NCBI RefSeq assembly: GCF_007859325.1
Contig: NZ_VOHK01000006.1
Coordinates: 186,001 to 250,000 of the forward strand
DNA: 64,000 bases
Origin: Luteimonas marina
GTDB lineage: Bacteria; Pseudomonadota; Gammaproteobacteria; Xanthomonadales; Xanthomonadaceae
Direction: 5' to 3'
Part shown: one piece after another, positions 16,368 through 25,310 of the stretch
How positions within the stretch are numbered: position 1 is the stretch's first letter
Layout: every line of letters starts with the position of its first letter
The notes under the pieces: model-generated
Databases searched by the model: none
Told to the model about the DNA's origin: nothing
What the model saw: only the letters and a program-made list of their open reading frames with translations
Position numbers and translations under genes: made by a program

Positions 16368-18613
16368 AGCACCCGCGTAGCACGATCGCAATTCTTGCAG
16401 GCAGCCTGGTCCTCCTGGGCGGATGCGCAACGCCGCAGGGGCAGCCGCGCCCGCTCTCGATCCGCCCGGCGCTGCAGCTCCCGCCGAATCCTGCGCCGCC
16501 AGAGGACATCCTGATACGGGGACCGGCCGAGCAGGACGCCCCGCGATCACTACGCCAGAGTGAAACGCCAACCGCCCGGGTCGGAAGTTCCGCCGTGGCA
16601 GGCCTGGCCGGATACGACCAGTTGCCGCCCATGGAGACCGAGCCGGTCAGCATCAACGTCCAGGACGTCCCGCTGCCGGTGCTGGCGAACGAGATCTTCG
16701 GCTCGCTGCTCGGCCTCAATGTCAACATGTCGCCCGAAGTTTCGGCCCTGGAATCCCTCGTGACCCTGAATACGAGGGACAGCGTGGCCCCCCGCGAACT
16801 ATTCCAGATCGCTCGTCAGGTGCTGGCCGACTACGGCGTTGCCGTGGTGGTCGAAGGGGACCTCGTGCGTTTGAGCGTCGCCGCGAGCGGCGGATCGGCG
16901 GTCCCTCCCCTGATCGTGAGTGGCCGCGCCCTCCCCGACGTCCCCATCAGCCACCGGCCGGTATTCCAGCTTGTCGAACTGGACGTCGTGGGTAGCGGGG
17001 ATGCCGCTCGCTGGTTGACCACCCTGTTCGGCCAGGAGGTGAGCGTGACCGCCGAGACCGGACGCAATGCGATCCTGATCAGCGGGAAACCCGCCCAGGT
17101 GCGGCAAGCCATCGATGCGCTCAGGGTTTTCGATCGCCCGCTGATGCGCGGACGACTCAGCACCCGGATCGAGCCTGCTTTCCTGAGCGCCGACCAGCTG
17201 AGCACCAGCCTGACCGAGGTGCTCAACCTGCAGGGTTACAGCGCCAATCGTTCCGTTGGCGCCCCCGCCAGCGTCATCGTGCTGCCGGTGACTGCCGCGA
17301 ACACCGTCCTGATCTTCGCCAGCTCGCGCGAAACCCTCGACTACGCGATTTCCTGGGCGCGGGAGCTCGACCGCCCCGGCCAGCAGTCCGCCGAGTCCTC
17401 CGTCTTCTACTACCAGGTCCGCAACACCAAGGCCGTGGACCTGGCACAGGTGCTCAGCGGAACCCTGCCGAGCAACCGCTCGAACGCCACGAATGCAACC
17501 GAAGAAGGAGCGACCCCGAACTCGCAGCAGCCAGCGGCCGCACGGCAGCCGCAGGGGGGCCGGGCGACGACGGGCCGGAGCGGCAGTGGCGTCATCGGCG
17601 CCTCGTTGCTCGTCGACGAGCCCCGCAATGCCCTGATCTATCAAGGGGATCCGGCGCAGTGGGAACGCATGCTCAGGCTTATCCGGCAGATGGACCAGGC
17701 GCCACGTCAGGTGATGATCGAGGTCACCATCGCCGAGGTCACCCTGACCGGCGACATGGAGTACGGGCTGAGCTGGTTCGCCAAGAACGGTATCGGGCGT
17801 TTCGACGGCAGCGGCTACCTCGGCAGCGGTTCGGGCGGCGCAAACCCTGCTCCATCCGGAAGCGGGCTGACCTATCTGCTTGACGTTGCGGGCCAGAACC
17901 GCGTCGCGCTCAATGCGTTCGCGAACGACAATCGCGTCTCCATCCTGTCGACACCCCGTCTGCTGGTGAAGAGCGGAAGCGAGGCCAACATCGACGTGGG
18001 CACGGAGGTCCCCACCGTCACCATGACCACCACGTCCGCCCAGCAAAGCGACGGCAATACGAACCTGCTGCAGTCGATCCAGTATCGGAAGACCGGCATC
18101 ATCCTCAGCATCAAGCCTACCGTCTATTCCGACGACCGGATCGATCTCGACATCTCGCAGGAGGTGAGTGAGGCGCTTCCTCTTGAATCGGGGGCCACCG
18201 GCAATTCGCCATCCATTTTCAACCGCTCGGTCAACACCTCGCTGACGCTTCGCGATGGTGGTTCCGTCGCGATCGCGGGACTGATTTCAGACCGCAGCAC
18301 CAACGGCGAGGTGGGAATTCCACTGATCAAGGACGTACCGCTGCTCGGCAACCTGTTCAAGTCGAAAACCCTGAACAAGAGTCGCACCGAACTGGTCCTG
18401 ATCCTCGTGCCCTACATCGTGGAAACCGACGAGCGCGTCAAGCAGCTCAGCAGCGCCGTCATCGATCAGTTCGAGCTGCTGAACCTGGAAGCAGCCATCC
18501 CGACCACGCCGGCGGTTCCGGTGCTTCCCAGCACGCCCTCTCCGGGCGGAGTGCCGGTACAGCCCGCTCCCGCCACGACCCATCCGCTGCCCCCGCCCCC
18601 TTCACAGCACTGA
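16364..18613 (+). CDS. gspD: Type II secretion outer-membrane secretin GspD
   Basis: A 749-residue secretin forming the outer-membrane exit channel. The start at 16364 overlaps the previous stop (ATGA) and gives a signal peptide with lipobox LLGGC, so this is a lipoprotein secretin as in Xanthomonas. N-terminal N0-N3 domains are followed by a Gln/Gly/Ser-rich linker near residues 385-410 and the secretin domain. That domain includes VPLLGNLFKS and LVLILVPYIVE near the end. A Pro/Thr-rich tail of about 40 residues follows and might be the pilotin-binding S-domain equivalent. Confidence 0.94.
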   Translation: MKHPRSTIAILAGSLVLLGGCATPQGQPRPLSIRPALQLPPNPAPPEDILIRGPAEQDAPRSLRQSETPTARVGSSAVAGLAGYDQLPPMETEPVSINVQDVPLPVLANEIFGSLLGLNVNMSPEVSALESLVTLNTRDSVAPRELFQIARQVLADYGVAVVVEGDLVRLSVAASGGSAVPPLIVSGRALPDVPISHRPVFQLVELDVVGSGDAARWLTTLFGQEVSVTAETGRNAILISGKPAQVRQAIDALRVFDRPLMRGRLSTRIEPAFLSADQLSTSLTEVLNLQGYSANRSVGAPASVIVLPVTAANTVLIFASSRETLDYAISWARELDRPGQQSAESSVFYYQVRNTKAVDLAQVLSGTLPSNRSNATNATEEGATPNSQQPAAARQPQGGRATTGRSGSGVIGASLLVDEPRNALIYQGDPAQWERMLRLIRQMDQAPRQVMIEVTIAEVTLTGDMEYGLSWFAKNGIGRFDGSGYLGSGSGGANPAPSGSGLTYLLDVAGQNRVALNAFANDNRVSILSTPRLLVKSGSEANIDVGTEVPTVTMTTTSAQQSDGNTNLLQSIQYRKTGIILSIKPTVYSDDRIDLDISQEVSEALPLESGATGNSPSIFNRSVNTSLTLRDGGSVAIAGLISDRSTNGEVGIPLIKDVPLLGNLFKSKTLNKSRTELVLILVPYIVETDERVKQLSSAVIDQFELLNLEAAIPTTPAVPVLPSTPSPGGVPVQPAPATTHPLPPPPSQH

Positions 18614-18627
18614 CAGGCTTGCGCTCC

Positions 18628-19167
18628 ATGAAAACACTCCCCTGTACCCCCGCCGTCCTCCTGTTGGGCCTGCTGGTCCTTGCCGGTTGCGCCCGCCGCG
18701 AGGAAGCGTCGGATGAAACCGCGCCAACGGCAGCAGAATCGCCACAGGCCGCCTCCCCTGCTCCTCCCGCGGACCTGCCACCGCCCGAACTGGCCTCCAT
18801 CCGCGTGCAGGTCACCCTGACGCCGGAGGCCGAAGCACGCCTCCAGTCCGCTTCCGAAAGCGTTTCGGTCGAAGTGATCTTCGCGGGCGACCCGGCACCG
18901 GACGCTTCCGGCCAAGTCAATGAACTGGGACTTCTCGAGCTTGGAAAGGCCACCAAGGAACTGGCGGGCTCGGGCTCGCTGGACTTTCCCGAGAGCCTGA
19001 TCGACCAGTCCAGGCTCGAATCGATCGTCGGCCAGCCCCAGGTCCTGGTCAACACGCGCTCCAGCGGCAAGTCGACCCCGGGCAACCTGCTCCGGTGCAA
19101 TTTCTACTGGGAAACGCTGAAGGTCGCCGGACAGGGCCCTGTGGAGATCTCCTGCGCGCCGCTCTGA
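18628..19167 (+). CDS. Small lipoprotein at the end of the type II secretion operon
   Basis: A 179-residue predicted lipoprotein with a hydrophobic signal and lipobox LVLAGC. An Ala/Pro-rich linker follows (residues 28-60), then a compact domain with two cysteines in the last 30 residues (RCNFYW and EISCAPL). It starts 14 bases after gspD and is followed by a hairpin, so it is the last gene of the operon. I do not recognise the family. A pilotin-like or substrate-related role is suggested only by position and lipidation. Confidence 0.75.
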   Translation: MKTLPCTPAVLLLGLLVLAGCARREEASDETAPTAAESPQAASPAPPADLPPPELASIRVQVTLTPEAEARLQSASESVSVEVIFAGDPAPDASGQVNELGLLELGKATKELAGSGSLDFPESLIDQSRLESIVGQPQVLVNTRSSGKSTPGNLLRCNFYWETLKVAGQGPVEISCAPL

Positions 19168-19210
19168 CGATCGCAGGGATTCGTCGAGTATCCAGGCCGC
19201 AGCAGTCGAC

Positions 19211-19231
19211 GCCCCCGGCAAAGCCGGGGGC
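19211..19231. terminator. Hairpin between convergent units
   Basis: GCCCCCGGC-AAA-GCCGGGGGC is a perfect 9-bp stem with a 3-base loop. It lies 43 bases after the lipoprotein stop and before the end of the convergent cystathionine gene. There is no T-run on either side, so it may be a weak or Rho-assisted bidirectional terminator. Confidence 0.5.
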
Positions 19232-19309
19232 CCGCACGACCGATGATCGCGCACTCCAACGCACGACGGCGTGCGGCTTCCAGGGACGACCGCCCGGCCG
19301 ACCCGACAG

Positions 19310-20491
19310 TCATGTGGCCAGAGCGTGCTCCAGATCCCGGCGCAAATCGCGCTCCTGTTCGATGCCGACGCTCAACCGCACCAGGTTGTCGGTAATCCCC
19401 AGCCGCGCACGATTCTCCACCGGCACCGACGCATGCGTCATCACCGCCGGATGGTTGACCAGGCTTTCCACGCCGCCCAGCGACTCGGCCAGGGTGAACA
19501 GTCCGGTGCGCTCGCAGAAGCGCTTCGCCGCCTCGAACCCGCCCTTGACGCGCACCGAGACGATGCCGCCGAAGCCGTCCATCTGCCGCTTCGCCAGCGC
19601 GTGCTGCGGGTGCGAGGGCAGGCCCGGATAGATCACGTCCTCGACCGCGTCGTGGCCCTGCAGGAATTCCGCGATCGCCTGGGCGTTGTCGCAGTGCGCC
19701 TTCATGCGCAGGTGCAGGGTCTTGAGGCCGCGCAGGGCGAGGAAGCTGTCGAACGGGCCCTGCACGGCGCCGGCCGAATTCTGCAGGAAGGCCAGGCGCT
19801 CGGCGAGGTCCGCGTTGTCGCCGACCACGGCGATGCCGCCGACCATGTCGGAGTGGCCGTTGAGGTACTTGGTCGCCGAGTGCATGACGATGTCGGCGCC
19901 GTGTTCGAGCGGGCGCTGCAGGATCGGCGAGGCGAAGGTGTTGTCGACGACGACGATCAGGCCGTGGCGGTGGGCGATGGCCGAGACCGCGGCGATGTCG
20001 ACGATCTTCAGCAGCGGGTTGGTCGGGGTTTCGATCCAGACCAGCTTCGTCTTCGCCGTGATCGCCGCTTCGAACGCCGCGGGGTCGGTCAGGTCGACGA
20101 AGCTGAAGTCCAGCCCCGCGCTGCGCCGGCGCACGCGTTCGAACAGGCGGAAGCTGCCGCCGTAGAGGTCGTCCATCGCGATGACGTGGTCGCCGCTGTC
20201 GAGCAGTTCCAGCAGGGTCGCGGTGGCGGCCATGCCCGAGGCGAAGGCGAAGCCGCGGCTGCCGCCCTCCAGCCCGGCGACGCAGCGCTCGTAAGCGAAG
20301 CGGGTCGGGTTGTGGGTGCGCGAGTATTCGAAGCCCTGGTGCACGCCCGGACTGGCCTGGGCGTAGGTGCTGGTGGCGTAGATCGGCGGCATCACGGCCC
20401 CGGTACTCGGGTCCGGCGCCTGGCCGGCGTGGATCGCCTTGGTGCCGAGCCCCCAGCCCGCCGTATCGACCGCCTCGCGGGGGTCCGTCAT
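19310..20491 (-). CDS. Cystathionine gamma-synthase / gamma-lyase family PLP enzyme
   Basis: A 393-residue enzyme of the Cys/Met-metabolism PLP family. The PLP lysine is K208 in SATKYLNGH. Other family blocks are visible, such as YSRTHNPTR near residue 56 and the substrate loop AESLGGVESLVNHPA near the end. Family members make cystathionine from O-succinylhomoserine or split it to cysteine. The adjacent cystathionine beta-synthase favours a reverse-transsulfuration (gamma-lyase) role, but sequence alone does not separate these. A TAGAAT box 31-36 bases upstream of the ATG is a possible -10. Confidence 0.9.
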   Translation of the reverse strand: MTDPREAVDTAGWGLGTKAIHAGQAPDPSTGAVMPPIYATSTYAQASPGVHQGFEYSRTHNPTRFAYERCVAGLEGGSRGFAFASGMAATATLLELLDSGDHVIAMDDLYGGSFRLFERVRRRSAGLDFSFVDLTDPAAFEAAITAKTKLVWIETPTNPLLKIVDIAAVSAIAHRHGLIVVVDNTFASPILQRPLEHGADIVMHSATKYLNGHSDMVGGIAVVGDNADLAERLAFLQNSAGAVQGPFDSFLALRGLKTLHLRMKAHCDNAQAIAEFLQGHDAVEDVIYPGLPSHPQHALAKRQMDGFGGIVSVRVKGGFEAAKRFCERTGLFTLAESLGGVESLVNHPAVMTHASVPVENRARLGITDNLVRLSVGIEQERDLRRDLEHALAT

Positions 20492-20616
20492 GTCGCTGAA
20501 TCCATTGAATTCCGGGCCGCGATTCTAGCATCGGGGCGGGCCCCGGCCGGGGTCCCGGGCGGGCCGCCATTCATTCATGCTGGATGCGCAGGAAATGTCA
20601 TGGATGGCGGCGTTGG

Positions 20617-20660
20617 CGGCCCCCACCCCAACCCTCCCCCCGCAAGCGGGGGGAGGGAGC
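20617..20660. repeat. REP-like element, family C copy 1
   Basis: GGCCCCCACCCCAACCCTCC followed by a short palindrome CCCCGC-AA-GCGGGG and GAGGGAGC. Near-identical copies occur at 28351-28390 and 36256-36296. Confidence 0.75.
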
Positions 20661-20673
20661 CAGACGCAGGCTC

Positions 20674-20743
20674 CTGTCATTTCGACCGCAGGGAGAAATC
20701 TCCTGTCCGGCGCAGGAGATTTCTCCCTGCGGTCGAAATGACA
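20674..20743. repeat. REP-like palindrome, family A copy 2
   Basis: The arms are the same as the copy at 4921-4998 with a shorter core. It lies 12 bases beyond the stop of the cystathionine beta-synthase gene, between two genes on the same strand, and may act as a transcript 3' end. Confidence 0.85.
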
Positions 20744-20755
20744 AGGCCAAAAAAC

Positions 20756-22132
20756 CTACTGCACCCGCCTTCGCAGCCAGTTCAACAGGTCGATCCGGGT
20801 GATCAGGCCGAGGAAGCGGCTGCCGTCGACGACGATCGCGACGTGGCCGCGGTCGAACACCGGCAGCAGGGATTCGACCGGGGACTTCACGTCGAGGATG
20901 TCGAGCTTGCTGACCATCGCCGTCGACACCGGGTCGCGGAAGCGGGCCTCGTCGCCGTAGACGTGCAGCAGCACGTCGCTCTCGTCGAGGATGCCGACGA
21001 TGTTGTCGCCGTCCATCACCGGCAGTTGCGAGATCTCGTACAGCTTCATCCGCTGGTAGGCGGTGACCAGCAGGTCGCCCGGCGCCAGCACCACGGTGTC
21101 GCGCTGCGAGTAGGGGCGCAGGATCAGGTCGCGCAGGTCGCCGTGCTGTTCGCGCTCGAGGAAGCCGTTGTCGAGCATCCAGTAGTCGTTGTACAGCTTG
21201 GAGAGGTACTTGTTGCCGGTGTCGCAGACGAATACCAGCACCTTCTTCGGCGTGGTCTGCTCGCGGCAGTAGCGCAGCGCGGCGGCCAGCAGGGTGCCGG
21301 TCGAGGAGCCGCCGAAGATGCCCTCCTTTTGCAGCAGCTCGCGCGCGGCGAGGAAGCTCTCCTTGTCGGGGATGGCGTAGGCCTTCTTCACCCGGCTGAA
21401 GTCGGAGATCGACGGCAGGAAGTCTTCGCCGATGCCCTCGACCATCCAGCTGCCCGACTTCTCGCTGAGCGTGCCCTCGTTGATGTACTCGGCCAGGATC
21501 GAGCCGACCGGGTCGGCCAGCACCAGCTCCACGCCCGGCGCGTGCTCGGCGAAGCAGCGCGACAGGCCGCTCATGGTGCCGGAGCTGCCGCAACCGAAGA
21601 CGATGGCGTCGAGCCCGCCGACCTCGGCCATCTGCCGCAGGATCTCCGGGCCGGTGCCGGTCTCGTGCGCGGCCGGGTTGTCGGGGTTGCCGAACTGGTT
21701 GATGAAGTAGGCCCCGGGCGTGTCGGCGGCGATGCGCGCGGCGAGGTCCTGGTAGTACTCGGGATGGCCCTTGGCCACGTCCGAGCGGGTCAGCACCACC
21801 TCGGCGCCCATCGCCTTGAGGTTGAAGATCTTCTCCCGGCTCATCTTGTCCGGGACCACGAGGACGAGCTTGTAGCCCTTTTGCTGCGCCACCAGCGCCA
21901 GGCCGATGCCGGTGTTGCCGGCGGTGCCCTCGACCAGGGTGTCGCCGGGGCGGATGTCGCCGCGCGCCTCCGCGGCCTCGATCATCGACAGGCCGATGCG
22001 GTCCTTGATCGAGCCGCCGGGGTTCTGGCTCTCGAGCTTGAAGTACAGCTCGCAGACGCCGGCGTCGAGGCGCTGCGCCTTGACGATCGGGGTCTCGGCA
22101 ATGAGTTCGAGGACGGAGGAATGGATCGTCAT
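20756..22132 (-). CDS. Cystathionine beta-synthase with CBS domain pair
   Basis: A 458-residue enzyme. The first 320 residues are a fold-type II PLP domain with the lysine at K43 in NPGGSIKDRIG, the GTAGNTG phosphate-side loop and GCGSSGTMSG. Residues from about 335 to the end form two CBS repeats that may bind an adenosyl ligand. It condenses serine and homocysteine to cystathionine, or makes cysteine from activated serine. The next gene downstream encodes a cystathionine gamma-lyase/synthase, so the two probably form the cysteine-from-homocysteine route. They are separated by repeats and may not be one mRNA. Confidence 0.9.
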   Translation of the reverse strand: MTIHSSVLELIAETPIVKAQRLDAGVCELYFKLESQNPGGSIKDRIGLSMIEAAEARGDIRPGDTLVEGTAGNTGIGLALVAQQKGYKLVLVVPDKMSREKIFNLKAMGAEVVLTRSDVAKGHPEYYQDLAARIAADTPGAYFINQFGNPDNPAAHETGTGPEILRQMAEVGGLDAIVFGCGSSGTMSGLSRCFAEHAPGVELVLADPVGSILAEYINEGTLSEKSGSWMVEGIGEDFLPSISDFSRVKKAYAIPDKESFLAARELLQKEGIFGGSSTGTLLAAALRYCREQTTPKKVLVFVCDTGNKYLSKLYNDYWMLDNGFLEREQHGDLRDLILRPYSQRDTVVLAPGDLLVTAYQRMKLYEISQLPVMDGDNIVGILDESDVLLHVYGDEARFRDPVSTAMVSKLDILDVKSPVESLLPVFDRGHVAIVVDGSRFLGLITRIDLLNWLRRRVQ

Positions 22133-22267
22133 GCGGGTCGCGTGCGGCAGCGGAAGAACCGCGATTATCGCACCGCCCGGGACGGGCCACGCCGCGGTGC
22201 GGCGTACAGCACACGGGCGGCGGCGACCGACGAGGATGGCCGCCGCCGCCCGTGACTTCGGAACGCG

Positions 22268-22486
22268 TCAGTGTTGCAGCACGTCGTAGAGCTGGGTCAG
22301 GCGATCCTTGGCGGCGAGCTTCTCGCGCTTCATCTGCGACAGGGTGACGTCATCGATCGGGAGCACGCCGAGCTCGGCATCGAGCACCTTCTTGTCGAGT
22401 TCCCTGTGCCGCTGGTACAGCTGCTTGAACTCAGGGTTGCCCTTGATCAGCTTGTCGAGTTCGGCCTGCGGTTGCCCTTCGAACAT
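22268..22486 (-). CDS. YdcH/DUF465 family small protein
   Basis: A 72-residue charged, all-helical protein of the DUF465 (YdcH) family, with the typical FKQLYQRHRELDKKV helix and KREKLAAKDRLTQL end. Function is not established for the family. The start at 22486 is set by a perfect AGGAGG site 5 bases before the ATG. It stands alone: 135 bases upstream of the cystathionine beta-synthase gene and preceded by 600 bases without a gene. Confidence 0.85.
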   Translation of the reverse strand: MFEGQPQAELDKLIKGNPEFKQLYQRHRELDKKVLDAELGVLPIDDVTLSQMKREKLAAKDRLTQLYDVLQH

Positions 22487-23094
22487 GGAATCCTCCTGCA
22501 AACATGCAAACGCCCCGGCCGGTCAGGGCACGGGGCGTCGTCTTGGGTGACAGACCGGGCGCTTGCGCGAATCCCCTCCTGCACGGCCTGCCCGGCGGGC
22601 TGCGCTGCCGGTGGCGGGTGCCTGGTGTGGGATCGGCTCGGTCATTTCGGTCTGGCTCTTTCGCCAGGCGGCTGGATCAAAAAAACTGCCGTCTGGGTAT
22701 CCGACCCTACTCCTCCCCGAGGGGGGCGACAAGGGCCGGCGGCAAGCTGCTGATTTGCCGGGCGTCACGGTTCGCCGGGGTGGCAGGGAGGGCGTTCAGG
22801 CGCGCCCGCGGCGGGCGCCCGGGGCTTGGGCGAGACCATCCAAATGATTGATTTCCAAGAAATTAACAAGCCCGCCGCGCGACGCAACATTCAGATATGT
22901 CATCCCGAGCGCAGCGAGAGATCTGCTTTCCGTCCGGACAAGAGCAGATCTCTCGCTGCGCTCGAGATGACAGGCCCGATCCATGAGGTGCTTTGGCGGC
23001 TTCATAGCCCAGCCCGCCCCGACTGTGGAGCAGCTTCAGCCGCGATCGGGGCGTTCGGCGGACTGACCGGGTTGCCGCGCCCGCGGCAGGCGTC
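22487..23094. other. Gene-free gap
   Basis: About 600 bases with no credible gene. It contains a long palindrome (22898-22972), another short inverted repeat with GGCGTCACGG-type sequence, and at its left edge the leader of the YdcH-like gene. Open frames here are short and do not look protein-like. Confidence 0.55.
22898..22972. repeat. REP-like palindrome, family A variant
   Basis: Arms TGTCATCCCGAGCGCAGCGA...TCGCTGCGCTCGAGATGACA flank a core with a second inner inverted repeat (AGATCTGCT...AGCAGATCT). It belongs with the family A copies at 32668 and 62071. Confidence 0.8.
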
Positions 23095-23116
23095 GTCGGG
23101 GCCAGCCCCGACCTAC
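23095..23116. repeat. REP-like element, family D, overlapping a stop codon
   Basis: GTCGGGGCCAGCCCCGACCTAC is a short palindrome of the GTAGGTCGGGGC type common in Stenotrophomonas and relatives. Its last bases supply the TAG stop (23113-23115) of the minus-strand coiled-coil gene. Confidence 0.7.
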
Positions 23117-23700
23117 GGGTTGGATTCGAGGCTGCGGAGCAGCTCTTCTTCCTGGCGCTTGAGCTCGGCGGCGCGCTCGCGGGCGGCGCGCAGTTTCGCG
23201 GCCTCGCGCGAGGACACGCCCTGCAGCACGGTCTCGGCCTCCTGCCGGGCGAGCGACTCCTCCTCGGCGGCCTGGCGCAGGCGGGTGGCCTCCTCGGCCT
23301 GGATCTGGGCCTGGATGCGCAGGCGTTCGGCTTCCTGGCGCGCGCGCGCGGCCTCGCGGCGGCTGGCCTCGAGCAGCAGGTCGCTGCGCTCGCGGTCGAG
23401 GCGGTCGATGTCGCGCCGGGCGGCTTCGGTCCGGGCCGAGATCTCGGCGGTCTCGACCCGCCATTGCGCGACCTGCAGGATCGACGGGCGCTGGCGGCTG
23501 CGCCGCGACGCGTCCAGCGCCTCGACCGCCTGCCGCGCCTGCAGCCGCTCGAGCGAGGCGAGCCCGCCCAGCGAGGCGTCGGCGTCGAGGGCGACCAGGC
23601 GCTGGCTCAGCTGCGCCACGTCGGGATCGTCGGCGGCATGCGCCAGTGGCAGGGCCAGCAGCAGGGACAGGCAGGCGATAGTCCAGGAGCGGATGTTCAT
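23113..23700 (-). CDS. Periplasmic coiled-coil protein
   Basis: A 195-residue exported protein. A signal peptide with a hydrophobic LSLLLALPLAHA core ends near residue 22. The rest is rich in Glu, Arg, Ala and Gln, with heptad-like repeats predicting a long coiled coil (residues 65-190). It is coupled by an ATGA overlap to the upstream DUF4398-like lipoprotein gene. In some related proteins this kind of coiled coil is followed by an OmpA peptidoglycan-binding domain. None is present here, and the stop falls inside a REP element. Function unknown. Confidence 0.7.
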   Translation of the reverse strand: MNIRSWTIACLSLLLALPLAHAADDPDVAQLSQRLVALDADASLGGLASLERLQARQAVEALDASRRSRQRPSILQVAQWRVETAEISARTEAARRDIDRLDRERSDLLLEASRREAARARQEAERLRIQAQIQAEEATRLRQAAEEESLARQEAETVLQGVSSREAAKLRAARERAAELKRQEEELLRSLESNP

Positions 23701-24083
23701 TGCGCGTCCTCCAGCCGCAGCCGCTGGCGCAGGTCGGCGATCTCCGCGCGCCGCTGTTCGAGCTCGGCGTTGGTCGCGGCCTCGCGGCTGCGGGCCAGCG
23801 CCAGCCCGGCCAGGGCGGCCGAGCGGTTGGCGAGGTCGCGCGCGTCGGCCTCGCGGCGTTCGGCCAGCGCGCCCTGCGCCTGCGTGAGCAGGCTGCGCGC
23901 GCGCGCCAGGTCCTCGGCGGCGTACTGGTCGGCATCGGCGTCGGCCGCGCGCGACACCGCCTGCTGGGCAGCGTTCAATTCGGCGGTCGGCGGCGGCAGG
24001 CTCGCGCAAGCCGTGAGCGCGAGCACGCATCCACAGATCAGTGCCTGCAGCGGGGTCCGGAAGTGTGCGAAGCTTGTCGCCAT
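23697..24083 (-). CDS. DUF4398-like lipoprotein
   Basis: A 128-residue predicted lipoprotein with a signal peptide and lipobox ALTAC. It is followed by an Ala-rich helical domain with the pattern of DUF4398 (AAEDLARARSLLTQAQGAL) and a charged C-terminal helix. The start at 24083 is chosen over longer frames because it places a normal signal peptide at the N-terminus. It is the first gene of a two-gene unit with the coiled-coil protein, and is divergent from pilU with 91 bases between. Confidence 0.72.
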   Translation of the reverse strand: MATSFAHFRTPLQALICGCVLALTACASLPPPTAELNAAQQAVSRAADADADQYAAEDLARARSLLTQAQGALAERREADARDLANRSAALAGLALARSREAATNAELEQRRAEIADLRQRLRLEDAQ

Positions 24084-24174
24084 TGGGGGGCCGTGCCGTT
24101 TGCGGGTGCGCGGCCATTGTCGACAGCCTTCGCCGGATGCGCAACGCCCCCGGTGGGCCATTGGGGATTCGTAC

Positions 24175-25284
24175 ATGGACATCGGCTATTTCCTGAAGCT
24201 GATGACGGAAAAGAACGCGTCGGACATGTTCCTGACCACCGGCGCACCGGTCTACATCAAGGTCGAGGGCAAGCTGTACCCGCTCGGCAACACCGGCCTG
24301 CCGGCCGGCATGGTGAAGAAGATCGCCTATTCGCTGATGGACGAGGGCCAGGTGCCGCAGTTCGAGCGCGACCTGGAGCTGAACATGGCGATCTCGCTGC
24401 AGGACTCGGGGCGCTTCCGCGTCAACGTGTTCAAGCAGCGCGGCGAGGTCGGCATGGTGATCCGCGCGATCCGCAGCACCATCCCCAGCATCGAGGAGCT
24501 GCAACTGCCGCAGGTGCTCAAGGACATCATCATGGCGCCGCGCGGGCTGGTGCTGCTGGTCGGCTCCACCGGCTCGGGCAAGTCGACCTCGCTGGCATCG
24601 ATGATCGACTACCGCAACACCACCACCTCGGGCCACATCCTCACCATCGAGGACCCGATCGAGTACCTGCACCGGCACAAGAAGTCGATCGTCAACCAGC
24701 GCGAGGTCGGCCTCGACACGCACGCCTTCCACAACGCGCTCAAGAACGCGATGCGCGAGGCGCCGGACGTGATCCTGATCGGCGAGATCCTCGACGCGAC
24801 CACGATGGAGGCGGCGATCGCCTTCGCCGAGACCGGCCACCTGTGCCTGGCGACGCTGCACTCCAACAACGCCGACCAGACCATCGAGCGCATCCTCAAC
24901 TTCTTCCCCGAGGCCGCGCACAAGAACGTGCTGATGAACCTGGCGCTGAACCTGCGCGCGGTGGTGTCGCAGCGCCTGGTGGTCGGCACCGACGGCCGCC
25001 GCATGCCGGCGACCGAGGTGCTGATCAACACGCCGATGATCCGCGACCTGCTGCGACGCGGCCAGGTGCACGAGATCAAGCAGGCGATGGAGGAGTCGCT
25101 GGAGGAAGGCATCGAGTCCTTCGACCAGTGCCTGTTCCGCCTGTACAAGGAAGGCCGGATCGAGCGCGAGACCGCGTTGCGCGCGGCCGATTCGCGCGAG
25201 GGCCTGGACCTCAAGTTCCGCCTGTCCGAGGGCGCGGACGGCGAGCACGATCCCTACGCGGACGTGTTCAGCGCCTCGTCCTGA
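24175..25284 (+). CDS. pilU: Type IV pilus retraction ATPase PilU
   Basis: A 369-residue PilT-family hexameric ATPase. Walker A GSTGSGKST starts at residue 130. The Asp box reads LTIEDPIEYLH, Walker B DVILIGEILDATTMEAA and the His box LATLHSNNADQT. Start MDIGYFLKLM and the extended C-terminus ending near DLKFRLSEG fit PilU better than PilT. PilU works with PilT in pilus depolymerisation and twitching. pilT is usually beside it in related genomes but is not seen here. A GGGGA ribosome site precedes the ATG. Confidence 0.9.
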   Translation: MDIGYFLKLMTEKNASDMFLTTGAPVYIKVEGKLYPLGNTGLPAGMVKKIAYSLMDEGQVPQFERDLELNMAISLQDSGRFRVNVFKQRGEVGMVIRAIRSTIPSIEELQLPQVLKDIIMAPRGLVLLVGSTGSGKSTSLASMIDYRNTTTSGHILTIEDPIEYLHRHKKSIVNQREVGLDTHAFHNALKNAMREAPDVILIGEILDATTMEAAIAFAETGHLCLATLHSNNADQTIERILNFFPEAAHKNVLMNLALNLRAVVSQRLVVGTDGRRMPATEVLINTPMIRDLLRRGQVHEIKQAMEESLEEGIESFDQCLFRLYKEGRIERETALRAADSREGLDLKFRLSEGADGEHDPYADVFSASS

Positions 25285-25310
25285 GACCCGCCTGCGCGTT
25301 CCGGAGCGCG

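Noticed and set aside
19310..22132. Naming the two transsulfuration genes metB and cysK/cysM
   Set aside because: The second enzyme has a CBS pair, which points to cystathionine beta-synthase rather than cysteine synthase. The first cannot be separated into synthase or lyase by sequence, so no symbol is given.
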